A stretch of 64,000 bases of DNA from contig OY741270.1 of NCBI GenBank assembly GCA_963514095.1, positions 26,430,571 to 26,494,570 of the forward strand, given 5' to 3'. A model generated the notes under the pieces. That model saw only the letters and a program-made list of their open reading frames with translations, was not told the origin of the DNA and searched no databases. This document shows, piece after piece, positions 26,001 through 34,799 of the stretch; the first letter of the stretch is position 1, and every line of letters starts with the position of its first letter. The translations under genes and the position numbers were made by a program. Origin of the DNA: Eutrigla gurnardus (Eukaryota; Chordata; Actinopteri; Perciformes; Triglidae).

Positions 26001-29000
26001 TAGCAAACATCCAATCAAATCAGTGGAATATCTTGTTTTACGTGCAATATAGAGGGTTTAAAACTTATCTTCAGATGATGTTAATTTTTATTTTTTTTTA
26101 TTAAGTACAGCCGAGAAAGACGGACGAGTATTGTGACGACCGATCACACACATGCGTGAAAACCAAAAACGTCACTTTCCCTCCGTCAACGTCAATAACA
26201 GGATCAAGTCGCCGATGTTCCGTCAGCCTCCTCTTCCTCCCTCGATCTGTGAGCAAGAAAAAAAAAAAGACTTGATGAATCACTTTGACAATCCGGCTGC
26301 TAATCTCATTATCGGTATTCCTGCTGGTCGTCTCATTCAGCTTCACTCATTCACGGCCTCCTTTAATCTCAATTCTCCAGCCTCCTCCTTCCATCCACCT
26401 TCCTCTCTTTCTCCACCTTTCTTCCTTTCACTGTCGCCATATTTTTTTTTTGTCTCACGCTGTCTTCTTCTCCTCTCTGTCTGCATATTTACTCTCGACT
26501 ATTTACTCTGCATCTCTTCTTTTCTGCCCTATTTACACTCCAGCACATTACAGGAAGAAGGGTGATAATTAACACATGGTTTACTTCTATATGCTTGTTG
26601 TTGATGTATTGATTCCCCCCCCAGGTGGTCCGGGATCAGATCTCCCACTGTACGGTGAAGCTGCGTCAGACCACGGGGCTGATGGAGTACTGTCTGGAGG
26701 TCATTAAGGAGAACGACCCCAGTGGTTTCCTGCAGGTAAGATGGACTACAAGTCTCTTTTTCCTGCTGGACTCTGGGACTTCCTGGTTCTCAGTACAGTC
26801 GTTGTAATTGCTGAGAGTAACAGGAAGTCCATTTGTCATCGTCAGATCTCCGATGCTTTGATCCGGAGGGTCCACATGACGGAGGGCCAGTGGGGGAAAG
26901 GAACCCTCACCCCCAGGATGACCAGCGACTTTGACCTCACTCTGGACAGCGGACCCCTCCTGCAGGGGATCCACCAGCTGGACTTTGTCCAGATGAAAGG
27001 TAATAAAAAGAGAGGAGGTCACGGGTCCAGACCCCTTAAGGATTTATGAGTGGCTGCTAGAGCCGAGCTGTCTAAGCTACATTTTAAACTCAAAGAGGCT
27101 GGTTTACAGTAAACGTTGGTATTTTTCTTAAATATATATTGAACGGCAGTGTTTTGTGTCTGTGTGTATCTTATGTTGAGTGTCAGCTTGTTTGTGCATT
27201 ATGATCCCTTTATCTATTCAAAAATCACAAATATTTTTTACAAGCAGTTTGGGGAGTTGGGGATCTTGCTGGATGTGTGCTTGTATTAAAAATTATATAA
27301 AATAATAATAAACTAACGCTGACACACTTTTTTTTTATTAAATATTCTGTAAAATACTCGGAAATTCAAAGAAGTTTGGTGTGTTTTTTTATATCTGTGA
27401 TTCGTGATCTTTTGAATGTGGATTCACATATTCATAATTTAATTTATGAAATGATAAATATTGCTGGGCTGGGCTGTATTCTGGCCTGTGTTGCGTCCCC
27501 TCCTCAGTCCCAGCTGCTCCCATGCTCCAGCTGGAGGAATGCTGCACCCAGAACAACAGCGCCACGTTGTCATGGAAACAGCCACCACTCTCCACCATCG
27601 CCGTGGAAGGATACATCCTGGAGCTGGACGATGGAAACATGGGGCTGTTCAGGGTAGGTGTCCCCCTCCCCTGCAGGTCCTCTTTTGTCCCCTCCGGTCA
27701 GGATTTATCTGTTGGCTTTAATAGAAGCCCAACAGGGGGGGATCTTTGTTGGATTTACATTTAGATTACAAGACAACAACAAAAAGTGAAAGTGAAATAA
27801 TTCACCTTTACAGACCACCGCCCGTCCCTCTCTCCACAAAGACTCCTTCATGCGGTGCTGGTTGGTGGGAGGACACCAGCTCGGCCAGAGGAATGTGAAA
27901 GCAGCGCTTTGTGACGTCCCTCGATGGCTCTCTCTCTCGTAGTCGTAGCGATATGAGAGCAGGTCATGTGACACAGTGTAGTGACCCATCGAACGACACG
28001 GCGTCAGGAGCGAGCGTCTGTCTCGCAGCTGCCGGCCGGGACGATCCCACAGGAAGTGTGATCTGGGATCAAAGCCTGTATTCATACCCTCTCTGTGGTC
28101 CACCATGTAACCCTCCACCTAAGAGCCTCCCTGGTTCTCTATACATCGAGGCCCCTTGCTTTGTGATAATGGCAACTTTAAACCCCGTGAACAATACCTT
28201 CAGTACAATGGTGGAGGATATCCGTGTCCTACCTGTAGACCTGCAGAGAACGAGTCCTCCACACGGGATAATAGGCCGTCCTTAAGTGGTGTTTAACTTC
28301 CTGCCAAGTAGTTTAGATCATCTTAGATGCCATCATATCATGAATTCAACTAGAAATCGAGCCCTCGGTTTTCCATCTCAGCCTCCTCTCCGACCGTTCC
28401 CTAACACGTCGGTCGGATTCCTTGAAGCAACTGGTGCAGCATAATTATAATGGGTTCGGTTTGGAAAGCTCAGTTTGTACACACACCCAACAGCAGTGAC
28501 CAGATCCTGCACACAGAGATGCCACAACATGAGATCACAACATAATACTCACAGTTTTGCTGCTTATTCTGATTCTTATTGGACTTTTACAATCTTTTAG
28601 AACTGCAAATCGATGTCAACGTCAGCGCTTCGTGAGGAAGCGGACATGCATCAAGAGCATCATCTAAATACTGTGTGATGTGAACAGTCGGGCAGCTGTT
28701 TGTAGAGGCACCCCGTGGTCTAATTTGGGGGAAAAAAGCAGAATGACCTTCAGCTGTCTGTCTGTATGAACCTTCAGCCTTCCATCTCAATCACAAATCC
28801 ACCAAATGCATCCACTTTCTACTGCATGCAGTCCGCCAAATGTGTAGTCATGCCAACAGGTACCAGGATGGCCGAGTGGTTAAGGCGTTGGACTTAAGAT
28901 CCAATGGACGTGAGTCCACGTGGGTTCGAGCCCCACTCCTGGTAGGGGAAGGAGCTTTTAATGACTAAGTGAGGGATTCTGGGAGCTACCGTCTCCACAA

Positions 29001-32000
29001 ATATCTCACTACTGTCAGAGTGAGGCTTCATGGAGGTGACTGTGGCTCAGGAGGGAGAGCAGCTTCTTCAGAGGTTCTGATCTGAAGTTCCAAGTGGGTC
29101 ACAAATTGGTGTTGGAATCAGCTTTCAGCTTCTCCCATATTCATGATTTGGCACTTTATAAAAAAAAAGCATCTCACAGCACATTTTTGCACTTTATATG
29201 ATTATGGACCTGCAGACGGGGGATCAAACCCGTGATCTTAATGTTTATGGACACTTGGACCTGCGGACAGGGCATCAAACCTCTGATCTTAATAGTGAAG
29301 AAGCTGCTCTACCTCCTGAGCCACAGTCACCTGCATGAAACCTCACTCTGACAGTCGTGAGATATTCATATGGATAATTATAATCCCTCACTTTAGTTAA
29401 AGCTTGCTTTTCCTACCAGGAGTGGGGTTCGAACCCACGTGGACTCACGTCCATTGGATCTTAAGTCCAACGCCTTAACCTCTCGGCCATCCTGGTCCCC
29501 GTTGCCCTGACTACACGTTTGGCAGACTGCATGCCAGGTGAATAGGAAGCGGATGCATTTATTTGTGTTTCCGCCGTCCAGCCTGTGCATCACTTTAACT
29601 CGAGGTGTTTATATCATACCTGTATCCTGTGCTACGTTTTTGCCAAACAACTGTTTACTTTTCCAAATTTGCGAGGGCGTTTTTCTCTTCCTCCTCTGAC
29701 TCATTGAGTTTCACCAACGCAGCGCCGAGTTGTGCGTCCACGTGTCTATTAATACTCCGGCGTGGGCTGCGTCGCCCACGCTCGGTTGTGCAAACTCACA
29801 CTCTTCGCTTATTACGCTCACCGCTACGAACCCAAATGGGACGCCCCCCCTTCGGAGGCAGCGGCGTGCAGGTGATGACGTATCTACCAGCCTAACAGGA
29901 AGCACTGTGTGTCTTTTACAGGAAGTGTACGTGGGGACGGAGACCATCTGCACGGTGGACGGGCTTCACTTTAACAGCACGTACAAGTCCAGAGTGAAGG
30001 CCTTTAACGCCAGTGGAGTGGGCCAGTACAGCAAGACACTGATCATGCAGACCTCTGAGAGTACGTGAAGCATCTCCTCCTCCTCCATGTCTTTGAGGGA
30101 AAATACACTGTCAAAACAGAATTCATTCATTTTATTCTCCCTCTTAGATCCTTCAGTATTTGGAATAAAGTTTCCACAACGTTTGAAGTCTCACGACTCA
30201 TTAGAGCTTCTTCACTGGCGTAATTGAGGAAACTTTATTGAAACTTTTCGAAGCGGCAGGTCGGAAGTAGAGCAAGCTGATATATATCTGCTGACAAGCA
30301 GCAGGAAACCCTCGGTTTGAGGTGATATATGAACAGTGCCAGCGTTACATCGTTTGGCCACCAGAGGGGGCTGACAAGTTTGTGTTGGCTGTAAAAATGT
30401 GTGTAGGTCACAGGGTCAAAGGGCACTGCGTCAAGATTTTGGTTGTTTGTGTTAAAAAATGTACTTCCGGGTCTTGAACAGCCGCCTCCCACATGAAAGT
30501 CATGTGTTGAACCATCCATCCACCTCAACCTCCTCAGCTTGTGGACATTTGATGAGAAACGTCTTGCTATGTTAACGAGATAATACATCCCTTGAAACAT
30601 AATCCAAGGTGCAGTTTAGTTGTATGGAAACATATTTTTTAATAATAAAAAACCAAACCAAACCCCTCCCCTCAGTGTTCCACGATTCGACGAGGCGGGA
30701 GACGAGGGGATTGGATGGAGGGTACGAGCCAATGGGAGCCTTCCATAGCAATGACTCCCATTGGTCAATTTCTATGCAGACCTACGGCTGATAGACTGAA
30801 TGTTTTTTATTTTTTTATTCCAAATCGTAGACCATAGCTTTAAGGAAACCATGCTGAAATATCAATATCAGTTCAACATAAAGAATAATGCAGGTGAAAT
30901 CGAGCCGTGACATAGAGAGGAAGCAAAAGAATACAAACAAACCACAAATGATAAAGTTATAAGATCAAGAAAAGGCCAACAATTTGAGATTTTAATTATG
31001 GGTTTCAAAGGAATTTCAATCATCCAACCTCCTCGTCCTCTTTTATCTTTCCTGTAATACAAAAATAATTACAGTAAAAGCCTCTAATAGATACGTTGGA
31101 AGGTTTTAGCACCAAAAGCAGCAGCAGGATGTGAATTCTGAAGGTTTATTTGAGCTTTTTTTAAAAGCAGGTGCATCCAGTTGGTTCGTGTGTAATCTGC
31201 CCGTGAGCTTCCCTGTTAGTTAAATGCTAATCTGGGAAGCTTGTCCTCCATCGCTGGACCTGAAAGGACCAGACAGCCTCGCTACCTGACGGGACGAGCA
31301 CTCAGCAGCTGTTTGCACATAGAGATCTAACCACTCGTTGTTTTTTGCAGAGACCTGACACCCTTCACCCGGACCTGGACTGTGATTTTGATTTTCTCCC
31401 GTTTTATTTCCTGCATGGAAAGAAGGAAGTTTCTCCATCAGACCTGTCTTTGCTGCTTTGTTGAACCAGCCTCCCTGACCAAACCTGCTTTTTGCCCTCT
31501 CTTCCCTCCCTCCCTCCCTCGCTTCACTGCTTCGCTCCTCTTCCTCCCCTCTTTTCTTTCTGCCCTTTCCCCCCTCTCTTCCTCCACTCCCCTCCCCTCT
31601 TCATGTCACATTTCAGCTGGACTCCCTCCATGTGATATTCAGTCTATAGGCACAGGTATGGACGGCTCTCATTGCCGACTGTTTCCACTCTAATCCCTTT
31701 GTTGCCATCGCCTGTGTCATCAGTGCAGTGTTTCACTCTTGAACCAGCGGGCGGGCAGTTTGGCTGCTTCGTGGTCTCCACTTATTAAAACGTTCAGTAC
31801 AGACTCTAGTGAATGTCTCTGTGTTCGTTTCCTGTGGGAAATAAAGTCATAAAAACCAGTGACACCAGTGACCGCTGGTGGATGAGTCCAGTGGAGCCCA
31901 CGGGAAGCACAAACATCCCACCTGCTGAACTCCCGTTTCTCTGCATAGAGTATAGAGCTTTCCATCTCTGGGTCAAACTGTTTGCAAAGGAATTAGCATT

Positions 32001-34509
32001 TGATTTAGCCCGCTAGCAGTGGAATGTGTTGCAAGAGAAGTTAAAGGGCCAGCACACCCAAATTACAAAAACATTTCAAATGTGGTGTGTACATTTTTAC
32101 ATCAAGTTTTTTACACCGTTTTTTGGGGTGAATGAACCCTTTATGATAAGAGAGAAACTTAAGAATTTCTTAATAGATTAGGTTTTATTTATTTGTTATC
32201 TAGATGTCATAAGCCCCGAGCCGGGGAAAACAAGCGCCAGTTACCATTTGCAGACTGTCTGACACAGGTGTGATTTTATTAATGAATATGTTTTAAGAAT
32301 ATTAGGATAAAGTGATAAGTTAAGAATAATAGTATGGTAGTAAGAATGATTAATCATAGTAGTGATAGTGAATCTTCTCCCTCTCATCTTCTTCTTTGAC
32401 TATTATTCCTGTCATCGAGTCCTTACAGTGTAACTTCACCTCATCTGACCTCCAGCCTCTAAAGTCACGTCTCCTTTGTAAAGTCACGATCATCACATCA
32501 CAGACATCCTTGCTGCTGAACAACAGTGTGTGTGTAACTCTCCCACGCGTGTGTGTTTGTGTGTGAACAGTCTCTTGGTTCACCTTTGACCCGGCCACGG
32601 CTCACCAGGACATCGTCCTCTCCAACGACAACCTGACCGTGTCGTGCAACAGCTACGACGACAGGGTGGTGATGGGTAACTCCTCTTTCTCCCGCGGCGT
32701 CCACTACTGGGAGATGACCATCGATCGCTACGACAACCACCCGGACCCGGCCTTCGGCATCGCTCGGGGCGACGTGCTGAAGGACGTGATGCTGGGGAAG
32801 GACGACAAGGCCTGGGCCATGTACGTGGACAACAACCGCTCCTGGTTCATGCACAACAACTCACACACCAACAGGTAACTGAGATGCATGCAGGCCGTTT
32901 TGGAAAAGTCACAGTGGTGGAATAATTATTCACCTCTTATAAAAAATACTCCATCACAAATGCCTGATTTCTGACACACATTGTTTCTTATATTTTTTAA
33001 ATTATCAATAAAAACACAAATAGTACCATGAAAAATACAATTCCCTGCATTCAAAATCATACTAAAGTAAGTACAGAAATATTACCAGAAAAATATCTTC
33101 ATCTGAAAAGTAACTTGTACCTCAAGATGTCAAATAAATAAAGTGTAATACACCGTACATTTGCCTCTGAAAGTAGAAGTATAAAGAAGATTTTTAGTTC
33201 TGCTAACACTGTAGAGCAGGGGGGTCCGATGGTATCCAAGAAGGCCGGTGTGGGTGCAGGTTTTTGTCTTAGCCCAGCAGTCAGACACCTGATTCAACTA
33301 ATTATCTCACCATGGTCTTCAATCAAGACCTTGATGAGTTGGATCAGGCGAGGTAGTGCAGGGTTAAACAGAAACCTGGACCCACATCAGCCCTTCTTGG
33401 ATAAGACTGGACACCCGTGCACTTACAGGATGGGAGGACAAACATTCTGCAGGATGTTACTGACAGAAGCTCCAGAAGATCGGACATATTCTCACTTAGA
33501 GTGTGTGTGTGTGTGTGTGTGTATGTGTGTGTGTGTGTCGTCGTGCAGGACGGATGGCGGCATCGGTAAAGGAACTACAATAGGAATTCTACTGGACTTC
33601 ACACGCAGGATTCTCATCTTCCTCATCAATGACGAGCAGCAGGGTCCGGTGGCATTCGAAGCCTTGGAGGGCGTCTATTACCCGGCCATCAGCCTCAACC
33701 GAAACGTCCAGGTACAGAAGGATATTGTGCATATATGTGTGTGTGTGTGTATATATCACACCTGTGGCTACGCATTTTAATTTTAACTACTTCCATTTCT
33801 CAATTGGAAGATTGGAAAATGCATCCCTTGACATACCGATTTTGCCTTTTTATTTCCCCTCGAGTAGCTGTAAAGCTTGTAAAGGTTGATACCATCCTCA
33901 TGCCAATATGAAGCTTTAGCCTGTTAGCTTAGCTTAACATAAAGACTGGAACCAGAGGGGGAAAAGCCAGCCTGGCTCTGTCCAAAGGTGCAGAAACTGT
34001 ATTTAAAAAGCAGAGACTAGTCACTGGTCCCAGCCAGGAGTCCTGCACATAAAACACACAAATTGTCTTTTTTTTAAACATTAGTTTTCGTTCACATCAA
34101 ACACGTTTAGCTGCGCTCCAGGAGGTCCGGTTTTCTAGGCAGCCGAGCAGTGCTGCAGGCCAAAACAGAGGTTGTAGATCAACAAAGTATTATATGAATA
34201 CAGTCTTTATTCATTAAAAACTGCTCTTCCGAGTTTTACTAATATGGGCTCAGAAGATTAAACCTTGAAAGGGGAAGCTTCAAAGACACAATAACAGTTA
34301 GCAGCTTTGAAATTCTCTATTGCTCTCAGCCAGTTTTTCCCTCATTTTCAATGCTGTGTCATTTCACTCACCCTGGCTCAACAGCTCCACCTGCAGGTGG
34401 AAAGACAAATCAAACTTTTTTTTTTCTTCAGGTCACACTTCACACTGGTCTACCCATCCCTGATTTCTACACCACCGGGGAGGCAGATCCCACCGGCTCT
34501 GTGTGCTAA
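4873..34509 (+). CDS. trim9: TRIM9, tripartite-motif E3 ubiquitin ligase (10 coding exons)
   Basis: Predicted exons: 4873-5715, 17740-17835, 18851-18973, 26625-26735, 26846-26999, 27508-27653, 29922-30060, 32571-32874, 33549-33711 and 34432-34509. Every junction is GT-AG and phases join without a frameshift, giving 2157 nt and 718 residues (human protein about 710). Domain order is RING, two B-boxes, coiled coil, COS box, FN3 and SPRY, the class I TRIM layout shared with TRIM67. The near-identity of the N-terminus and of the linker around DYDYLDLDKMSLYSEADSGY points to TRIM9. Family knowledge: TRIM9 is a brain-enriched ligase that binds microtubules, DCC and SNAP25 and acts in axon branching and exocytosis. 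Intron 1 is 12.0 kb and intron 3 is 7.7 kb, whereas intron 4 is only 110 bp. Neighbour PYGL lies downstream on the same strand. Confidence 0.95.
11128..11164. repeat. (TC)n microsatellite
   Basis: This is a nearly pure run of about 18 CT dinucleotides within TRIM9 intron 1. Its reverse complement produces a meaningless Arg-Glu open frame. Confidence 0.9.
11550..11584. repeat. (TA)n microsatellite
   Basis: This is a run of alternating T and A of about 26 bases, continued by an imperfect TATGTATATG tail, in TRIM9 intron 1. Confidence 0.85.
13080..13580. repeat. Imperfect tandem duplication of about 230-250 bp in TRIM9 intron 1
   Basis: Two adjacent units share the same phrases in the same order: a GCTAGC cluster, TTACTACCTAGTAACCTAGC, ACAAACATTTTAAT, a CACTACAGCTAAC-type phrase and GCTGCTAGCTACAGCTGACA. 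The phrase TTACTACCTAG is at 13098 and 13327, ACAAACATTTTAAT at 13176 and 13404, and GCTGCTAGCTACAG at 13291 and 13545. The offset therefore grows from 229 to 254 bp through small insertions in the second unit. Confidence 0.85.
14330..14660 (+). repeat. Dispersed percomorph repeat, copy A
   Basis: This is a copy of a family characterised by the phrases TTTTGGGAAATACACT, AGCGTAGCTTAGCATAAAGA and GCTAGCCTGGCT. The same order of phrases recurs at 33890-34060 and 34800-35345, with a partial 3' end at 20085-20280. I recognise the sequence as very common in percomorph introns. No coding capacity is visible, so it is probably a non-autonomous element. Confidence 0.7.
16292..17242. mobile_element. 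hAT-like non-autonomous DNA transposon (951 bp) with 8-bp TSD
   Basis: The left end reads TAGAGTTGAGCCGGATAC and the reverse complement of the right end reads TAGGGATGAGCGAGTAC, forming an imperfect terminal inverted repeat. Both ends are flanked by the identical 8-mer CTAAATAC (16284-16291 and 17243-17250), the target-site duplication length typical of hAT transposons. No transposase frame is present. The interior contains an imperfect duplication (a unit around 16680-16830 repeated around 16860-17035, with ACACTTTCTTGCTGTATT in both), poly-T and poly-C runs, and ACAGAT repeats near the right end. It lies in TRIM9 intron 1, 500 bp before exon 2. Confidence 0.8.
17740..26735 (+). CDS. trim9: TRIM9 exons 2-4: B-box C-terminal coiled coil
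   Basis: Exons 17740-17835 (32 codons), 18851-18973 (41 codons) and 26625-26735 (37 codons) all begin and end in phase 0 and together encode residues 282-391. They begin GQLSQALNGLSDRA and include FEACLVAQCDALIDALNRRK and VRDQISHCTVKLRQTTGLME, characteristic TRIM9/TRIM67 sequence. This segment forms the antiparallel coiled-coil dimer of TRIM proteins. The first residue of exon 2 is Gly where human TRIM9 has Ser. Because all three exons are phase 0 and divisible by three, skipping any of them would preserve the frame. Confidence 0.93.
17836..18850 (+). other. TRIM9 intron 2
   Basis: This 1015-bp GT-AG intron lies between two coiled-coil exons. It contains one truncated MITE-like copy (18011-18160) and a poly-G run at 18483-18500. 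I see nothing else of note in it. Confidence 0.7.
18011..18160 (+). mobile_element. Truncated MITE-like element, copy 1
   Basis: It starts TGCCCATAAAGTTTAAATATT and shares an ordered series of phrases with the copy at 20302-20480: TATTTTGTTTTC, CTGTTTATTC, TATTTAAATGCA, CAGTAATCAC, CATTATGTGTC, AATTCATGCAT and ATAAAAGACG. The right terminal inverted repeat is missing; after GAGACATTTTCAAA the sequence departs into unrelated TTATTA repeats. Confidence 0.75.
19820..20280 (+). repeat. Dispersed percomorph repeat, copy B, with a nested insertion
   Basis: The left part (about 19820-19875, TTGGGGGAATACAG and CCTTGCCAAGAG) and the right part (about 20085-20280, AGCTAACTAGCC, CAGACATGACAG, CTTGGCAAGAAAGCGAATA) are the two ends of the family seen at 14.3 and 34.8 kb. 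Between them lies foreign sequence ending in a TTATAAATACATTAATTATT-type tail and a long trinucleotide microsatellite. The simplest reading is that a retroposon with a TTA-rich tail inserted into an older element. Confidence 0.6.
19980..20076. repeat. Compound (ATT)n(ATC)n(ATT)n microsatellite
   Basis: TTA units flank a central block of about 18 ATC units, then return to TTA units. The preceding phrase AAAGTGCTTTATAAATAC resembles the 3' tail of common fish retroposons that end in TTATTA repeats, so this microsatellite probably grew from such a tail. Open frames of poly-Ile, poly-Tyr and poly-His across it are artefacts. Confidence 0.9.
20302..20480 (+). mobile_element. MITE-like element with terminal inverted repeats, copy 2
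   Basis: The left end (20301 onward) is TCGCCCATAAAGTTTGAA and the right end is TTCCAACTTTATGGGCGA, whose reverse complement TCGCCCATAAAGTTGGAA differs from the left end by one base. The roughly 180-bp interior has no coding potential and resembles the copy at 18011-18160 in intron 2. The structure fits a miniature inverted-repeat transposable element. I cannot fix the superfamily or the target-site duplication. Confidence 0.75.
23735..23804 (-). tRNA. tRNA-Gly(GCC)-like sequence, probable pseudogene
   Basis: Read on the minus strand, 70 nt fold as a cloverleaf. The acceptor arm CCTCGGT pairs with CCTGAGG apart from one mismatch and one G-T wobble. The D-arm region contains GGCCCAGTGG, and the T-arm GTGGG-TTCGAAC-CCCGC pairs well with an intact B box. 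The anticodon loop TGCCGAT would give GCC (Gly), but its stem has a G-A mismatch. The discriminator is T, unlike vertebrate tRNA-Gly. No T4 terminator follows closely. It may be a decayed tRNA gene or the head of a tRNA-derived SINE. Confidence 0.4.
25510..25760 (+). repeat. Dispersed fish repeat segment
   Basis: The ordered phrases CAACCTGTCAATCACACGGT, AGCCACGCCCTAAAGCATAC, AACATCATGCTGGATTGG, GACTTGAAACTAGCGATTGA and CATTGACTTCTATACCATCA match a repeat I recall as frequent in percomorph introns and intergenic DNA. No terminal repeats or coding capacity are apparent. Identification is from memory. Confidence 0.5.
26846..30060 (+). CDS. trim9: TRIM9 exons 5-7: COS box and fibronectin type III domain
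   Basis: Exons 26846-26999, 27508-27653 and 29922-30060 encode about residues 392-537. The first part (ISDALIRRVHMTEGQW onward, ending HQLDFVQMK) is the COS box, known to direct microtubule binding in this subfamily. The second part runs from LQLEECCTQNNSATLSW through GYILELDDG, CTVDGLHFNSTY and YSKTLIMQTSE, a classic FN3 fold signature. The acceptor of exon 6 is TCCTCAG and its donor is AGG followed by GTAGGT. Exon 7 ends in phase 1 inside GAGA with donor GTACGT. Reading through that donor gives a stop two codons later. Confidence 0.92.
28862..28944 (+). tRNA. tRNA-Leu(UAA)
   Basis: This 83-nt gene folds perfectly. The acceptor ACCAGGA pairs with TCCTGGT with discriminator A. The anticodon stem TTGGA/TCCAA encloses loop CTTAAGA with anticodon TAA. 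The class II long variable arm is TGGAC-GTGA-GTCCA, and the T arm GTGGG/CCCAC encloses TTCGAGC. The A box (TGGCCGAGTGG) and B box (GGTTCGAGCC) are intact, and a TTTT terminator lies at about 28955-28958. No intron is present. It sits inside TRIM9 intron 6 in the same orientation as the gene. It appears functional. Confidence 0.95.
29414..29496 (-). tRNA. tRNA-Leu(UAA), inverted second copy
   Basis: On the minus strand this is an 83-nt copy of the tRNA at 28862-28944. It differs by one base in the D loop (GAGAGG instead of GAGTGG) and one in the T loop (TTCGAAC instead of TTCGAGC, the more usual form). All stems, the TAA anticodon and the long variable arm are intact. The position matching the other copy's T4 terminator reads only TTT here. 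The first run of four or more T downstream on this strand is about 240 nt away (29161-29168), so termination may be inefficient. Confidence 0.92.
30061..32570 (+). other. TRIM9 intron 7
   Basis: This 2510-bp intron lies between the FN3 and SPRY exons. It has a pyrimidine-rich stretch at about 31490-31605 (CCCTCCCTCCCTC). No exon or RNA gene was recognised. Intron retention would terminate translation at TGA 30065-30067, just after exon 7. Confidence 0.6.
32571..34509 (+). CDS. trim9: TRIM9 exons 8-10: SPRY domain and C-terminal tail
   Basis: Exons 32571-32874, 33549-33711 and 34432-34509 encode residues 538-718. The SPRY (PRY-less) domain contains SNDNLTVSCNSYDDRVV, HYWEMTIDRYDNHPDPAFG, LGKDDKAWAMYVDNNRSW and INDEQQGPVAFEALEG, all strongly TRIM9-like. 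SPRY mediates substrate and partner binding. The last exon begins VTLHTGLPIPDFY like mammalian TRIM9 but then ends in an unrelated tail, TTGEADPTGSVC, before TAA at 34507-34509. A poly-G run follows the stop by about 25 bp. Confidence 0.93.
32912..33190. repeat. Diverged MITE-like percomorph repeat
   Basis: It begins CAGTGGTGGAATAATTATTC, the conserved terminus of a family of MITE-like fish repeats, and continues with AAAAATACTCCATCAC, CTGCATTCAAAATCATACTA and GAAAGTAGAAGTATAAAG. It lies in TRIM9 intron 8. The opposite terminus is not preserved. Family identity is from memory. Confidence 0.5.
33217..33420. mobile_element. MITE-like element (about 200 bp)
   Basis: The segment starts CAGGGGGGTCCGATGG and ends GACTGGACACCCGTGC, roughly inverted ends (GGGTGTCC against GGGGGTCC). 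Near the left end is AGAAGGCCGGTGTGG and near the right end CCCTTCTTGGAT. It resembles a common fish MITE with CAGGGGTGTCC termini. No clear target-site duplication is visible, so the boundaries are approximate. Confidence 0.45.
33498..33540. repeat. (TG)n microsatellite before TRIM9 exon 9
   Basis: A TG run interrupted by TA ends about eight bases before the exon 9 boundary (acceptor GTGCAG at 33548). It replaces the normal pyrimidine tract of this acceptor, which is therefore GU-rich instead of pyrimidine-rich. Confidence 0.85.
33890..34060 (+). repeat. Dispersed percomorph repeat, copy C
   Basis: TRIM9 intron 9 contains AATATGAAGCTTTAGCC, GTTAGCTTAGCTTAACATAA, AGACTGGAACC, AGCCTGGCTCTGTCC and CTAGTCACTGGTCCCAGCC, in the order of the family copies at 14.3 and 34.8 kb. 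Confidence 0.7.
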
Positions 34510-34799
34510 AGACTCCCACACCGGCCTGGGAGGGGGGGGGGGGTTCATCCAGCCAGTCAATAACTAAGATTCAACCCTCACCCTCCACTCTCGCCCCCCT
34601 GACTCTCTGTCAGAGGGCCCCATCCAGCGCTGAGCCATGCCTGTATCATGCCTAAACCTTGGACACTTGAACCGTCTGCAGGAGAAAAAAGTGGGCCGTG
34701 CTTCGCAATCTGTACCTTGCATTTTGACACAATAGTTGAAGAAGGTGATGGAAAATAATCTCACACACTCATGGATTTGGGATTATTATGTGCAGTGAT

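Larger units (their letters stand above)
18974..26624 (+). other. TRIM9 intron 3 (7.7 kb)
   Basis: The donor is GTGAGC and the acceptor is a C-rich tract ending CCAG. No exon was found inside. Repeats are annotated separately: a nested insertion and microsatellite at 19.8-20.3 kb, a MITE at 20302-20480, a tRNA-like sequence at 23735-23804 and a retroposon-like segment at 25510-25760. The remainder is unremarkable AT-rich intron with pyrimidine-rich stretches near 22.8 kb and 26.4 kb. Confidence 0.6.
28790..29575. repeat. Large imperfect inverted duplication carrying two tRNA-Leu genes
   Basis: The left arm (about 28790-29110) and the reverse complement of the right arm (about 29275-29575) share, in order: AATGCATCC, GCATGCAGTC-GCCAAA-GTGTAGTCA, a complete tRNA-Leu, a GTGAGGGATT phrase, an ATATCTCAC phrase, GTCAGAGTGAGG, and GTGACTGTGGCTCAGGAGG followed by AGAGCAGCTTCTTCA. 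The last part resembles the tRNA-like head of a fish SINE. About 165 bp of mostly non-symmetrical sequence lies between the arms. The layout implies a segment was copied next to itself in opposite orientation. Confidence 0.85.
27654..29921 (+). other. TRIM9 intron 6, containing an inverted tRNA-Leu pair
   Basis: This 2268-bp intron separates two FN3 exons. Apart from the inverted duplication at about 28790-29575, which carries two tRNA genes, I see no coding sequence. The open frames at 27705-28118 and 29605-29895 carry no recognisable domain. Confidence 0.65.
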
